Assembly (NCBI RefSeq): GCF_003576645.1
Contig: NC_044918.1
Span: forward strand, 18,834,017-18,898,016
Reading direction: 5' to 3'
Length of the DNA: 64,000 nt
Source: Ipomoea triloba
Lineage: Eukaryota > Streptophyta > Magnoliopsida > Solanales > Convolvulaceae
The position numbers and the translations under genes are program-made. The notes under the pieces were generated by a model. That model had not been told where the DNA came from, ran no database searches, and saw only the letters and a program-made list of their open reading frames with translations. Positions 11,653 through 23,928 of this stretch are shown piece by piece. The stretch's first letter is position 1. Each line of letters opens with the position of its first letter.

Positions 11653-12978
11653 CTATAACCTGGAAGTTAGTGAGCAGGAGATATGATTAGAGCCATAGCT
11701 AATCGACTGCAAGCTTGAATCTGACAGATTTGTCACCCATGCACGAGGGCCATTAGACTCCCCGGCTAAATTATAAGCAAACGATGGCCAATGTGTGTCC
11801 ACGCCACACATGTTTGCATCACCTGTTTCGATCATTTTTTGAGTTCTGTCAAGAACCACAAGGCTAGAAAATGTTGAGAAACTGTTTCCTACGAAGATAT
11901 CAGACCTTAGGCAGACCAAATAGTCTATAGCGGATTGAATAAGGTATGGATGCTTCTTGTAAATTTCAACAACGCCCAATTTTTTCTTTTCACATGGAAG
12001 CAAACCTTCATTCCAGCCATTCAAAATAGAATTGTCTTCGAGAAGACTATCAGCAACCGCGAGATAAATAACCATTGGGATTTTGAGGCCTATAATGTTA
12101 CGGACTCTATCCATGATCTCTTCCTTACTGCTGCAAATTTCGCTGATATTTAATCTCTGCTCCAGCTTCTTACAGTGAATCATCCAATCTTTCTCTATTC
12201 TCATGTGAACGGCTACATAAGGCACGGGCTGAGACAACCCCATCTGTTGCCTTGCCTCTCGGCCAACATCTCTGATCTTAGAAACAACTTTATCGGCTTC
12301 TTTTGATATCTGTTCTACAAAAACTAAGCATTCAAAGACCCTAGCGTAGTCCTTAGCTGGCCAGTGATCATGCCACAAAAACGGGTTCTTTCCAACTACC
12401 TTGACAATTTCATACTGATCATATGGTTGCTTGCTGAACTGCACTAATTGCTCGAAATCTTTCTCCACTGTCCACCTCCTCCCAAGTCCCTTTTGAAGCT
12501 CAACTACATCACTTTGATTAGAAATCTCCGAATAATGCCCCAATTGGACAAACTCAGAACAGCGCGAATTAAAGCTTCCGAATTGAAAGACCTTATCAAA
12601 TGAGATAGGCTGCAAGAGGTCAACTTCTTTGTAGAAAAGTGAAGCACTCAAGCTCGGCATCAACAGTTTCCTTTTCAGCATTCTTGCAGTCAAACAAGCT
12701 CTTGCAAAAGCAATTTTTTGATTGTTCAATCCCCATATGATCTGTGGTACCTCCAAAAATTTCGATTTTTCCATCAAAGACTCAGAATCTGATAGAAGAG
12801 AGACGTTAGGGGCAACTAAAAACTTGCTCTGTTCAAAGAGCCCACCAAGTTCATATAATCTGGGTAGCAAAACAGCTCTAAGGACCAAAGCAATCACAAC
12901 CAGAGCTACACATTTGCATGCCAGAGAATTGAGAGGGAGCCCCAAGAATCTCAAATGTTTACGATTTGATATGTCCAT
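11653..12978 (-). CDS. O-fucosyltransferase family protein (GDP-fucose type)
   Basis: Single-exon 441-residue protein starting at an ATG. Residues about 17-40 (LNSLACKCVALVVIALVLRAVLL) form one N-terminal membrane anchor, the type II layout of Golgi glycosyltransferases. The body matches the plant O-fucosyltransferase/DUF246 family: IIWGLNNQKIAFARACLTARML (N-terminal donor-site region), PYVAVHMRIEKDW (the conserved HxRxExDW-like motif), and DYLVCLRSDIFVGNSFSTFS near the C-terminus. Expected role: transfer of fucose or a related sugar in the Golgi lumen, with cell-wall or glycoprotein targets. The exact substrate cannot be told from sequence. Length fits the family and no break was seen. Confidence 0.85.
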   Translation of the reverse strand: MDISNRKHLRFLGLPLNSLACKCVALVVIALVLRAVLLPRLYELGGLFEQSKFLVAPNVSLLSDSESLMEKSKFLEVPQIIWGLNNQKIAFARACLTARMLKRKLLMPSLSASLFYKEVDLLQPISFDKVFQFGSFNSRCSEFVQLGHYSEISNQSDVVELQKGLGRRWTVEKDFEQLVQFSKQPYDQYEIVKVVGKNPFLWHDHWPAKDYARVFECLVFVEQISKEADKVVSKIRDVGREARQQMGLSQPVPYVAVHMRIEKDWMIHCKKLEQRLNISEICSSKEEIMDRVRNIIGLKIPMVIYLAVADSLLEDNSILNGWNEGLLPCEKKKLGVVEIYKKHPYLIQSAIDYLVCLRSDIFVGNSFSTFSSLVVLDRTQKMIETGDANMCGVDTHWPSFAYNLAGESNGPRAWVTNLSDSSLQSISYGSNHISCSLTSRL

Positions 12979-13560
12979 TTGAGATTCAAACTTGACTTCT
13001 CAAAAACCAAATCATTCAAAACAATTTTTCCATCTTAAGCACAATATAGCACCGAAATCCCACATTTCAAATCAATTCAAAACTTCTTGTTCCTCCACAA
13101 TTCCATCCCTGAAATCAAGTCCAACAGAAAAGCGGAACAAAGTTAAAAACAAAAGAAAATAAAATAGGACTCACTCAATCAAAAACATCAAATCTGAATT
13201 ATCTGAAGCTCCAAGGAAAATTCTCATTGATGCATATACAAATAGGCAATACAAATATACATATAAAAACGTTGCAATTCAAACACAGTTAACATCCTCG
13301 ATTATATCGCAACAGTAAACATAACAAATAAAATGAAAGTCAACATTCAAAATTCACAAGAGAAAGCTTTGATAGTAGAGAAAGTTGATGCATGCAATCC
13401 CCAAGAAACAAGAAAAGAAAAAAGGAGTGAAATTAAACGAAAAAATCTGACCTTTTTTCTCTGAGTGTACAATACTAACACTCAAAGAACCACCGAGGAA
13501 GAAAAGGGTTGATTCCAAGAAAACAAAAACGATGTTTCCTTTTTCTCTATATCCTTTCAA
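12979..13560 (-). promoter_or_regulatory. Probable 5' UTR and leader intron of the fucosyltransferase gene
   Basis: A splice acceptor-like CAG|GGATGG lies at about 13109 and a donor-like AAAAAAG|GTCAGA at about 13450 (minus strand), suggesting a leader intron. This is inference; no transcript evidence is available. Confidence 0.35.
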
Positions 13561-15437
13561 TTCTAATCCCTTACTCTGAGAAAAAGGAAAACTGGGGAAG
13601 GATGAGAACGATGATTATGCATGGAAGGAAAAGCAAAGGAGGGGTGAGATTATTGTGAGATGAAAGCAAAGAGGCATCGCAATCATGACACCTTGCAAGC
13701 AAGAAGTAATGAAGTCCCTTCTTGAATTAGCGTACCTGGGGAATTAGGAATGGCATAATTAGTTGTTTATGCGCTGCATTTTATGATAATTTTCATATTT
13801 GCCCATGGACTCCTAACATTCTAAACTCATTACTAAATTAACAATAATTTTGGATAACACAATCAACTTGTCGAAAACTTTGGAAAGTAAAATGGGTAGG
13901 AGAAAACTACAACTAATCTTTTTAATACACAAAAAGTTTTATAAAATGAAAAATAATACATCATTCTCTTTACATGATCCATTTGTTTGACAATTAATAA
14001 AATATGCTTTATATTTAACTTTTACATTAATTAATTTATTTTAGAAAGTAAAATTATTTACGTTTTATATTACATTAAAAATTTTATCAAATAAAGAATT
14101 TGTTTTTGGTACACTTTAACCTATTAATAGTATCTTTCCTTATGGAAAGTAACAGTGATGCTATCAAACCATAATGTACTTGGTATAAAGAATTTTTTTT
14201 TTAAAAAACATACCAAAATAAGGAAAGAAAAATAATTTTATCTTACAATAATAAACAAAGATATGAAGAAATACTAAAAACAAAAATTCGTTAGGAGGTA
14301 TTTGGGAGGTCCTACTGTCCTAGGAAGTAGTAAAATTTGAACTCTTAGTCATTTGGTTTGAGAGTTTACCATGTGCATTGCCCACATTATAACAACTCCT
14401 ACATTGACATTGACTCTTTAAAAATCCCACAAGACTACAACATTGAGGTTAGTTTTACTGTTTACCCAATGTAGGTAGAAATATTTTACAATTTAAAACC
14501 CTTGAATTAATCTAACTTCATCCTTAACCACCTCCAACCACCCTAAGCCTAAACCCTGAGCTCTTAATTTTATTCTGCAAACCAAACCTATTCTGACTAT
14601 TTGCTTTGATTAACCTTATCGATTTTATTTTTCGAGAAATATGATAAACTCAACACTTTGGATCAGTTGGTAAGCTAGACTCCAATGCAATGTAATTTGT
14701 AAAGTGATTAAGTTAGAGCCAAACTCCACGTCAGACTTTAATGCAACTGTAAAGTCATCAAATAAGAGCCAAACCTCGCACAGTGTACTGACTAAATGAC
14801 AATTGGATTTGAACTTAACCTCTATGTGATTAATGGCAACTAGTTTTGAGGACTTACAGTTTACTCTCTATGTGATTGAAGTCCCTCCTAATGGATTACC
14901 AATTTACCACAGCTATTGAATGTGGATAGTGTTAGTGTGATCTTACTACGTTTTTATGTAAGTTTTTCTGTTTCTTTGTTGTATAGAAAAGAAAAAAAAA
15001 ATAGAGATATGAAAGACATAAAAATGAAATGGAAAGAGAGGATGCGTATTTTGTAATTCAATGATTCAACATACAAATTAAAGAATAAAGCAATTTTTAC
15101 TAGCTTACTTTCAAAAACAATAAAAAAAGCCATTTTAACTATATTATTTCTATTAATTAGAATGGGAAACAGCAAGATTTTCACAAGCCTCCGGTACCTA
15201 CAGTTAGCCGGCAAAAAAAAACCCAACTTACACTAGAGCTCATAAGAAAATATACCTAATTTGATCATCCAATCACCCACCGAATTCTCACAATCTCACC
15301 CAAAACAAATAAATCTAATTAAACCCTAAACAAATAAACCTAATTAAGTAAATAAAATAAGGATTTTAAAAAGAATTACTTGTTGTCGAAATCTGAAATA
15401 CCGATGGCTGCGAAGACCGGGGTGTGAGCAACGGCAG
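13561..15437. other. Gene-poor stretch
   Basis: AT-rich. Between about 14290 and 14430 the minus strand has a degenerate tRNA-like arrangement (TGGTAAACTCTCAAACC, then GAGTTCAAATTTTAC), possibly an old SINE. No coding gene was recognised. Confidence 0.4.
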
Positions 15438-16360
15438 CAGGGCCGGTTTTTTTTATTTGCGTGAATAAGTGAGGCCCTAACAAAGTATAAATAAATTGCG
15501 AATTGAAGGAAAATTGCAGAAAATGTAAAAAAACTAAAACAAATTCAAACTTTGTTTAATATAAAGAAAATTCTAACATAATGCAAACTAGAGATCTTTT
15601 ATTTAAAAAGAGATGTCCTTCTAGGATTCTTTGACAGGCAGGTGAAGTAGCATTCTAACACATTGCAACCTACAAAACAGAAGTGCTCCAACAATTTTGG
15701 TGTCCAGATGCACATTTGGAATTATGATCCAAATGAAGAAATGTATCATTGCATTTGTTTGTAGCACAAACTATCCATAAAAAGGTCACCACAATTCCTC
15801 AATGAATTCAATTAGAAAAATCTAAAACAAATTTAACTCAGATAAAGAAATGAAATTTAATCCCAAGCAATAAAATGCTACAGGTTGATTATGGTTTACT
15901 ATTCCCAAGCATAGTTAAGTGCAAAACTTACTCAATACAAAAACCACATTTCCACAAGAATCACAGTGAAATCTGATCCAAAATAACACTGAACACAACT
16001 GCACATTCATGTGCACAATCTAACTTCTCTATTCATCAAAATCAAAACCTTCAAAGATAATCACACAATTTAGACAACCTTATGTAAATATGTAATTGAC
16101 AATCGAAAATTGAAACCTGACCGGAATCCGGAATCGCTAATCGGAAATTGAAATCTGAAAAGCCTGTGCTCTGTGCCTCCGTGCTCCGTCGCCCGTCGGC
16201 TTCCTCGCGTCTGCCGTCTCGCCGGTCAGCAGTCAGCTCAGCGCCTCAGCTGCTCTCGCCTCTCGCCGTCGCTCGCACGCCTCGCAGCCAGTCGCCAGTC
16301 GGCGTCCGCGATATGGGATGAAAGCTTGGAACTAGCGTTGGCTGTCTTGAGCTAAAATGT
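15438..16360 (+). mobile_element. Possible degraded hAT-like element
   Basis: It begins with CAGGGCCGG, a common hAT terminal start, inside GC-richer sequence. It ends near a GC-rich, frame-open but low-complexity patch (about 16160-16340). No transposase domain was recognised and the right terminus was not found. The call is tentative. Confidence 0.2.
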
Positions 16361-17771
16361 TTTGTGATTTAGATTTTTAGAAGAGCTTGCTAACTTTTTT
16401 CTTTTTCCAGTTAATCATTTCTCACCATTAATATTTTATTTATTAATACCTTTCTAAAATAAGTTTAAAATTAATCCTATCTAAATATATAGAAATAGTA
16501 TTGTATCCATGCATATTTAAAATTTAAATATTTCTTGATAAGTCTTTAAAAAAATACGAGTAAATTTAACAGAAATACAACTCAAAACATACAATATTTA
16601 TATACTATTAAAGAAGAATTTTAAAATAAAATAAAAAAATAAAAATATGCACCGTATTGTTAATGTTTTAATCATATCTCCCTTATATGATGTCCAGTTG
16701 AGGTGATTCAAGCAGCTACAGAAAGCTAAGATATTAAGTGAGTGTCCTATAACTTGTCATGATAAAAGTTTTCTCAAATTTGAAAAGCAACACGTCCAAA
16801 ATTTAACCCGAAGTCCGATGCGCCAAGCTAGTGACAGGATGGTGACGCGTCCATGTCGCATGAGCGCCTTTTCTATGCAGAAGTAGACAGGTCCATGACA
16901 CAATCATGTTTTGTGGACATGTCGCGGTCAGTGTTATGACGGCATGAATGAAGTATTTAAGCTCGTTTTTGGGATCTTTTTAAGGACTTTTCGATCGTAG
17001 ACTGCAAGAAACGTTACAAAACACTTTTGGAAGCTTCAATCACTCTTTCGAATGCATTTTTAAATCATGGCAAAGCTTAGAATCAAAATTTCTTCATCGA
17101 TTAAAGGGGTTTTCAAGCTTCAATCATTCTTTTATCGTTTCTTTAATTTCATTCGTGTTTGCCTCCATGTTTAGAGGCTAACCCTTGTAGTACTTTGATT
17201 TATGGTGCCATAGATGGAGACCATGCTCTTATTTATCCCTTGCTAATTTATAAATGTTTGTCATTTTATTCAATTGTGTTTCTTTTTTTGAAAACCAAAC
17301 AGTATGTTATATTAAAACAAATCAGAAATAAAGTTTGGTGGGACAGAATCCCAGTACATCAGTTCCTCCTGAGCAATTGTGTTTCTTGATTGTTCTTGAA
17401 TCAATAATTGTCAATTTATTGGATTCTTGATCGGTGCATGAACTTTGAGATAGAGATATCCTTGTTTTTTTTTTTTTTTTTTTTTTTTGAAGGAAAAGGC
17501 ATTCATTAATTCAAATCATTCCAAAGAACATCCACAAGAAAAGAAGGAGGAATAGAAGATCATTCCGAACAAGCAGACTTGAGTATGGCTTCCTTAGCAA
17601 GGATATAGACCTTCGCACCTATTTAGCAAAAACAAAACTTAGGCTATAGATAGGGTGACATCAATCATCTGTGTTTGAGTCAAATTGTTCATAAATCATT
17701 AATGCAATCTTTAGGAAAATGTTGATTCATAAGTGGTTTTGGCAATCAACCTATGATTAGTTGTTAATACT
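16361..17771. other. Intergenic; poly-T-bounded retroelement tail at 17465-17640
   Basis: A T run of about 23 bases at 17466-17488 is followed by GAAGGAAAAGGCATTCATTA. On the minus strand this reads as the 3' end of a LINE- or SINE-like element with a poly-A tail. The rest has no gene signature. Confidence 0.4.
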
Positions 17772-18481
17772 CAGTTCTTATATCGTGGACCGCGGTTCCA
17801 AAACGACGTCGTTTTAGTAAGTGGGAAACGGAGCCCCGTAATTGACACTATAGTTCATTCCAAAAGATACTGCCTTACATTTGTTTTGATATTATCGAAT
17901 GAAACTGTAGTTATATCAAAATGTAACTGTAGTTGTGTTGAAATGTAACTGCAGTGTATATGAAAAGATACAATAACAGTTTCACACCCACGTTCGCTCC
18001 GAGAGGCACGGGAGCTGGCCCAAGAAGAATCGTCGCTCGTGGAGATCGAACCCGGGTTCTCCCGGAATTCTTCCCCACAAAGAGAGCTCACTTGCCACTT
18101 GAGTTACCCCATTGGGTTACATTTGTGTTTGATATTATCGAATGAAACTGTAGTTATATCAAAATATAACTGTAGACTGTAGTTGTGTTGAAATGTAACT
18201 GCAGTGTATATGAACAGATACTGAATAACAGTTTCACTTTTGTGTTTTTATATTATCGAATGAAACTGTAGTTATATCAAAATGTAACTGCAGTTGTGTT
18301 GAAAGGTAACTGCAGTTGTGTTGAAATGTAACTGAAGTTGTGTTGAAATGTAACTGCAGTATATATGAAAAGAAAGTGAGTGGCGCAAATTCATCAGTCT
18401 GTTTTCATTAATCAAAACGACGTCGTTTTGGGACCGCGGTCCACAATGCATTGTGGACCACGGTCCACGATATAATTTGCG
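17772..18481. mobile_element. MULE-type MITE with internal tandem repeats
   Basis: It is flanked by the 9-bp direct repeat GTTAATACT (17763-17771 and 18482-18490), the size made by Mutator-like transposases. Both ends carry TATATCGTGGACCG, and the palindrome AAAACGACGTCGTTTT occurs near each end. The inside repeats a unit with 'AACTGTAGTTATATCAAAATG' and 'GTTGTGTTGAAATGTAACTG' three times (from about 17895, 18140 and 18258). No transposase. Relatives lie at 57580-58044 and, decayed, at 7615-7680. Confidence 0.8.
17989..18119 (-). mobile_element. tRNA-derived SINE-like insertion
   Basis: On the minus strand: AACCCAATGGGGTAACTC, an A-box-like TAACTCAAGTGG, then a B-box GGTTCGATCTCC. It interrupts one internal repeat of the host MITE: the sequence on either side continues the repeat seen uninterrupted at about 18225-18260. 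No poly-A tail was seen. Confidence 0.6.
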
Positions 18482-18490
18482 GTTAATACT

Positions 18491-19499
18491 ATTGGGAAAG
18501 ATATTAACATAAATTAGAAGGTTTCGAGATCTCATGTATAAACAATTGTTATTAACATCCTTATTTATGGTCAATGATATCTTAGGGGTGCATAGATCCG
18601 AAGTATCTTTTTTCTCATTAATTGACTTTCCAAACTAAATTGGTTTTGTTCCCCGTCTCATGCTTTTAGTTCTTGATTTCTTCAATTATTTTTCTTTCTC
18701 TCAATTATTTTCCCGCGTCAATCATGCCGCATAATAGTACAACATGTAGCACTAGTATTTGTAATCCTTGTGGATGCAACACTCGTTACTCCCACATCCA
18801 TACTCATAAATGATAGGTGCACTTGCCTAACATATATTTATATAGTGCAATTTGAGTATCACTCCCTCCATTATAACATATTAAGCAAATTGAACTAATT
18901 AGTGTAGCCAAGACTCCTTAATATAGAGGAGCATCACCTCCACTATTGAGGAGACTTGAGGTTCCTTAAATGAGCCACGACAATAGAATCACATGACAAT
19001 AGTAGTAGTAGTAATAATAATAATAGTAATAATAGGAAGAAGTATTTCATTTTTTGTTCTAAATTTATAAGTCGCATTCCACTTTTAATTTCTTTTTATC
19101 AGAACATTCACATTTGATCCTAGTATTATATTGACATGATTTTTGGTCATCCGTCAACAAAATCTTTGAAATGTCGTTAAATACCAAGGCATTCGACCAT
19201 TTTTATACAAAGTGAGTTGACTTCGACACTTCGCTATGTTTTTATGTTTATTTTTTTTGAAAAAAATCCGTAACTGAAGACCGAAATGACTTTGTATTTA
19301 ACGGCTTTAAACCTTTTTTGTTGATAGAGGATAAAAATTGATCATTCCAAAATAATACTACGATCAAATGCGGATGTTATGATAAAAAAGATTAAAAGCG
19401 GCCTGCCACCTAGACCAAAATTGAAATTAACTCTTATTATTATTATTATTAAATAATGTTTTAATTTATATTAAATTTAAAATAGTTTAAAGTTAGCTA
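18491..19499. other. Intergenic, no gene
   Basis: AT-rich, with a short imperfect (TAG/TAA)n tract at about 19002-19033. Nothing else supported. Confidence 0.5.
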
Positions 19500-19508
19500 A
19501 TTAAATAA

Positions 19509-19874
19509 GGAAAAAGTGTCAAATAAGCCACTGAACTTATCACTTTTGTGCAATTGAGCCATTGAACTTAAAAAGTGTGCAATTCAACCATCAAACAAGC
19601 AAAATTTGTGCAATTGGACAATTTTTACAAAATTTTTTAATTCAATTTGAGTTAAAAACATTTCAATATTGACTCCAACTAGTATGGTAGAAGAAAATGC
19701 TACTCTCAATACATATATGTTAGTAAAATAATTGAATTTTACCAGAAATTTTTTGTAAAAATGGTCCAATTGCACAAATTTTGTTGGTTTGATGGTTGAA
19801 TTGCACACTTTTTAAGTTCAATGGCCCAATTGCACAAAAGCAATAAGTTCAGTGACCTATTTGACATTTTTTCC
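19509..19874. mobile_element. MULE-type MITE with ~150-bp terminal inverted repeats
   Basis: It starts GGAAAAAGTGTCAAATAAG and ends with the inverted counterpart (GGAAAAAATGTCAAATAGG inward). Similarity continues inward for about 150 bp. A perfect 9-bp target duplication ATTAAATAA flanks it at 19500-19508 and 19875-19883. A diverged relative forms the outer element at 34400-35000. Confidence 0.85.
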
Positions 19875-19883
19875 ATTAAATAA

Positions 19884-20220
19884 ACTCATGCCTTTATAAG
19901 TTATTTTACTTGTGATCAATTAGTTGTAGATATTTAATTTACTAAACACTTTTTTCCTACAATTAGCTAATACTATTAATTACTCAAAACAACTAATACA
20001 ATAAGCTATCAACTAATTACCAAACACTCCAATTTGTTACCAGTTACCAGCTAAAGTAATATTAGTAGAGTTAATTTTGGAGAACGAAATGTTTGAGTGA
20101 CCAGAGAAGAAAGTAGCCGATAGCCTTATCTATCTAGTCGCAGTATCTACTAGCCAGTGGGCTATCGCTGCTGCTTTTTCGTTACTACCAACATCTTTTC
20201 CAAGTAGAACTGCTCAGCAA
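19884..20220 (+). promoter_or_regulatory. BSD2 upstream region
   Basis: 337 bp between the MITE target duplication and the BSD2 ATG. A GATAAG-type I-box (on the minus strand, about 20123-20128), often found in light-regulated plastid-protein genes, lies about 95 bp before the start. Promoter function is inferred. Confidence 0.3.
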
Positions 20221-22715
20221 ATGGCGTCTTCTTTATGCTTTACACCTCTCACCTCCTTCAATAAACCCATTACCAAACCTGGTATCTTCCTTCTATACTC
20301 TGCTTTTAGATACTAATTCTCTGTATATGACCGTGTTGTTTATTGTGCCAATGGGTACTCTCCTGTGAAACCAATGTTTCTGTATAGAACCGTGTTGAAT
20401 TTGTGACGGGTTTGTTCTAAAGCTAATATTTTTGGATGATTGGAATGCCCTTTCAAGATTCTTGTATTTTCTAATCCAGTTTATTATGTATGTATAGTTA
20501 TATGTAGATGTAGAGGGTATGGTGGCTTTAATTTCTTAAAGTTTGAAGTGAAATTGATGTTAAAATGGATTCCTGATTTTGGTTTTAGGGGCTGTTACTT
20601 GCACCCACGCTGGAAGAAAGATTGATTGGATCTCTGATATTAGCCGTGGCTCTAGAGTTCAAACCATTAGAGCTTTGGAGGTGAAGGTAGATTCCACATT
20701 CATTGCATATATATAAGATAAAAAGGAAAGAAAGAAAGAAGGGAGAGAAAGCTTATTTTGCAAATTTGTGTGGTTAAAGATTTTAAACATTTTACCTAAA
20801 TATTCATTTAATATTTGGTATTACACACTTCAACTGCTTGCTTGTGAGGCTTGAGAGAATTCTTTTCTAGCTTCTCTGAAATTATAATATCTTTTAAGAA
20901 AGAGCTTGCTGAAAAAGTTTTTCAGTATGTTTGGTTGAATACTCAAGAACGTTCTTAAAATGAAACAAATTATTTGGATATTTGACTATTAAAACTCTTC
21001 TTATGTTAAAGATGGTCAAAGTTACACTATACTGCATAAATTTATTAGGTTAAAAGTTGAATTATTTAATGCTGGGAGATATTTGGAATTCCAGAAGTGC
21101 CATTAATGCCTTCTCAAGTTTCCCTGACTTATTAGAAGAGGGGTTACTTGTGAAAAGCTCCAATTTGAATCTTTTGGCTTACATGAGGTTTTCTCCTCTT
21201 ATTCAAAAAGTTGTGTTTTTTTTTTAAAGATTAATGTTTGCCCCAGCTTATAGGTTTATGGAGTGGATAAGCTCCAATAAGCCGTGGCCAAAGAAGTACT
21301 ATTTGGTTAACTGGGAACACCAATGAGTATTGTGCTCAATTTTGACTGTAAGGAAGAGGGATTGAAGTACTGACTTTGCCATTTAGGTCATGTTTGCTAC
21401 CCTACCGAAAATGAAAAGAAAGTGCATAAATTTTAGGTAAAGAAAATCTGGTGTGAACTGTGAAGTGTTTTTCAAATGTTAAAGAAAGAAGAAGAAGCTG
21501 TTTTTGGCTTATTTTAAACCAAAACCAAAGTCAAAGCATGTCTCCCACCCTTGGCGTCTAATATGGTTTACACCTAAAAGAACGTATGACTAACATTTCA
21601 ATGACTATACAAACAAAAGCTATGAACTAAAATAAGAAGTCATACAGTTTAACGTTTCAAAGGAAGAAGAGGATAAATTTATAGGTTTAGAAGTCATGGG
21701 GCGGCATGTTAGATATATACAGTTGTTCTAACCCTACTACAACTATAATAGGCTTTATGCTTGTACATGATCATTGATTGAAGGCAATGTATGGAAAATT
21801 TTCTGTTAAAACTTAAGAGTGTTGTTGGGGTTTCTGAATGATGAAATGGTGATCCAAGTGAAGTTCATTGAATATTTATACCACAATGATGATGTGGCAG
21901 TAGTGTCAACAAGAACCAAAGAATTGAACCAATTTCTATTGGTTGTGCAGGGGAAGTATATTAATAACAAGGATATTTTGGTATTTGGTAAAGAATATTC
22001 AATCTTATTATTAGAAGTATCATAGATAGAGTAATCTACCTTTTACGTGTTTGGCAAAATATGTGGATTGTATAAGACTTCATAGCTCTTTAAACCAATT
22101 CTCTGTAAGTAATTTGAAGTTGATTGTAGATTAGCTTTGTTGGTTTGATTTCTATTCAGCTGCATTTTTTACATATGTATTCCTTAGACCCCCTTTTTAC
22201 CCTTTTTCTTCTGTTGGTTCTGTCGTGTTTAGCCAAAAACTCATATTATGTTTTTCTTTTACAGGCCACAGACGATAATAAAAGCACTAAAGTAAACAGC
22301 ATCGTATGTGCTGATTGTGAGGGAAATGGTAAGTGAATTGACGGGATTTTGGTTGCTTATGTAGATTGGATCTCTAACCCTTTATTTCAAAGTTTCATTT
22401 TTCTCGTATTGAATTATCCATCAGGTGCAATATTGTGCTCACAATGCAAAGGCACCGGTGTCAACTCTGTCGACCATTTCAATGGACAGTTCAAAGCCGG
22501 GCAACTATGCTGGCTTTGCAGGTACGAGCACTATAACTCACTCATTGCTCCCGCAATGATAATCTGCTGCTGGTGATATTGAATTAAGAAAATAATCGCT
22601 TCGCTTTCAGTAACTCTATCTGTGCTTTATCTGCAGAGGTAAGAAGGACATTCTATGTGGCAGCTGCAATGGAGCGGGCTTTATTGGTGGATTTATGAGC
22701 ACTTTTGATGACTAG
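20221..22715 (+). CDS. BSD2: BUNDLE SHEATH DEFECTIVE 2-like Rubisco chaperone, plastid
   Basis: Predicted 132-residue protein from five exons: 20221-20281, 20589-20686, 22265-22328, 22425-22521, 22637-22715; all GT-AG and in phase. The N-terminus (MASSLCFTPLTSFNKPITKP...) looks like a chloroplast transit peptide. The mature part is a DnaJ-type zinc-finger domain without a J domain, with the four repeats CADCEGNG, CSQCKGTG, CWLCRGKK and CGSCNGAG. The third lacks the usual GxG ending. Known role of the family: BSD2 binds and stabilises folded Rubisco large-subunit octamers in the stroma until small subunits join. Length and architecture fit plant BSD2. The second intron is long, about 1.6 kb. 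Confidence 0.9.
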
Positions 22716-23103
22716 AGAGAGTTCTGAATAATGCAATGCATCTACTGTTGTTGTATGCCACCAAAATGTTGTGCATTATTGTATTTTTGTTCTAGTCTTT
22801 GTTTAGATGCCTAATAGATGATACCTTTTCAATTTTGCATAAAAATATGCTCTGGTATTTTTATTTTTAAATTTTTATTTGTGTTGGAGAAGGCTAGTTG
22901 TGTAATTGCCTTGGACAAATGAAAGTGAGGGTCCATAAACTTAAAGTTGAATACCATTGTGGTTGATGTTAACAAGTGTTTTTGTGGTATAAATATGGCT
23001 ACAATACAATCTCCAATGAAATAGAAGTGAACTAAGCCTAAGCAAAAAACACAGCTCTTGAACAAGGTACCAAATAGTAAAAATAAGGGGCTCAAAATAT
23101 ATT
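22716..23103. other. BSD2 3' flank
   Basis: Holds the probable 3' UTR. No other gene was seen. Confidence 0.5.
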
Positions 23104-23176
23104 CGCGTCAGGTAGGGGTCGAACCTACGACTTTCTGCTTAGGAAACAGACGCTCTATCCACTGAGCTACAGACGC
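23104..23176 (-). tRNA. tRNA-Arg(CCT)
   Basis: 73-nt cloverleaf. The D arm begins TAGCTCAGTGG, the anticodon loop is TTTCCTAAG with anticodon CCT, and the T arm is GTAGGTTCGACCCCTAC. The acceptor arms GCGTCTG and CTGACGC pair except for a T-T mismatch at 6:67. A run of four T follows 3' (polymerase III stop), so it may be functional. Confidence 0.9.
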
Positions 23177-23855
23177 TTGTTGATTTTTTTTATCTTTTTT
23201 TATATAAGACTGGTAATATGTAATATATATTCACGGTGTGAACATAAAGGAGTTGCAATATAATTTTTTTTACGTTCTCGTTCTTTCACACGGTTGGATA
23301 AACCGTGATCTTTTAATTAGAATTCGGTGGTAATAAAATGGCTTCATGACAATAATCGAGAACCACATGACGATCAACTTATCTTATGTTGAGTTTTGGG
23401 TTTAGATTCATAATCACTAATAGTATTCTTGTCCAAAAGGGTAGCAAAGCTTATTGGGTTGCATGTAAGGACTTAATTGACATGTAATTAAGTGCTGTTT
23501 TGATTGGAGATGATGGTTGAATTTGTGGGTGAAAAGTGCATAAATTAAAGTTATTTTACTATGTTTTGGGAATAAGGAGATATTGAGACAAATGTAGAGA
23601 AAGAAAGAAATGGTGGGTAATTTTGGTGAATTTATTACACTAACTTTAGAGGACAGAAAATTTTAAACCAATAGAGTATCTATTGTATCCTTTGGGCACA
23701 TAGAGGTGGTAGGTTCATGTCTACAGGGTGGGTCCTCCATTGAAAGATAATATAGTATTCATCTCGCCTAGAAAGACGTATTTATCAAATATTGCAAAGC
23801 CATAAGTGTTCGGGAACAATGAACTTGAAAAATGCTGGTTGCCATAAACCAATTT
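23177..23855. other. Intergenic between tRNA copies
   Basis: AT-rich; no gene seen. Confidence 0.5.
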
Positions 23856-23928
23856 CGCGTCAGGTAGGGGTCGAACCTACGACTTTCTACTTAGGAAAAA
23901 AACACTTTATCCACTGAGCTAAAGACGC
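23856..23928 (-). pseudogene. Decayed tRNA-Arg(CCT)
   Basis: Same 73-nt frame as the tRNA at 34040-34112. Several substitutions fall in the D arm and anticodon stem (TTAGCTCAGTGGATAAAGTG; TTTTTTCCTAAGTAG), so stem pairing is lost. The flanks, including AAAATGCTGGTTGCCATAAA-like sequence at the tRNA 3' side, are shared with the intact copy at 34040. Confidence 0.8.

Noticed and set aside
16173..16355. GC-rich open frame of 60 codons
   Set aside because: Low complexity, no ATG of note and no domain; its composition explains the open frame.
22145..22576. Two plus-strand frames around BSD2 exons 3 and 4 as separate genes
   Set aside because: Each is one BSD2 exon plus read-through into introns; splicing joins them in phase.
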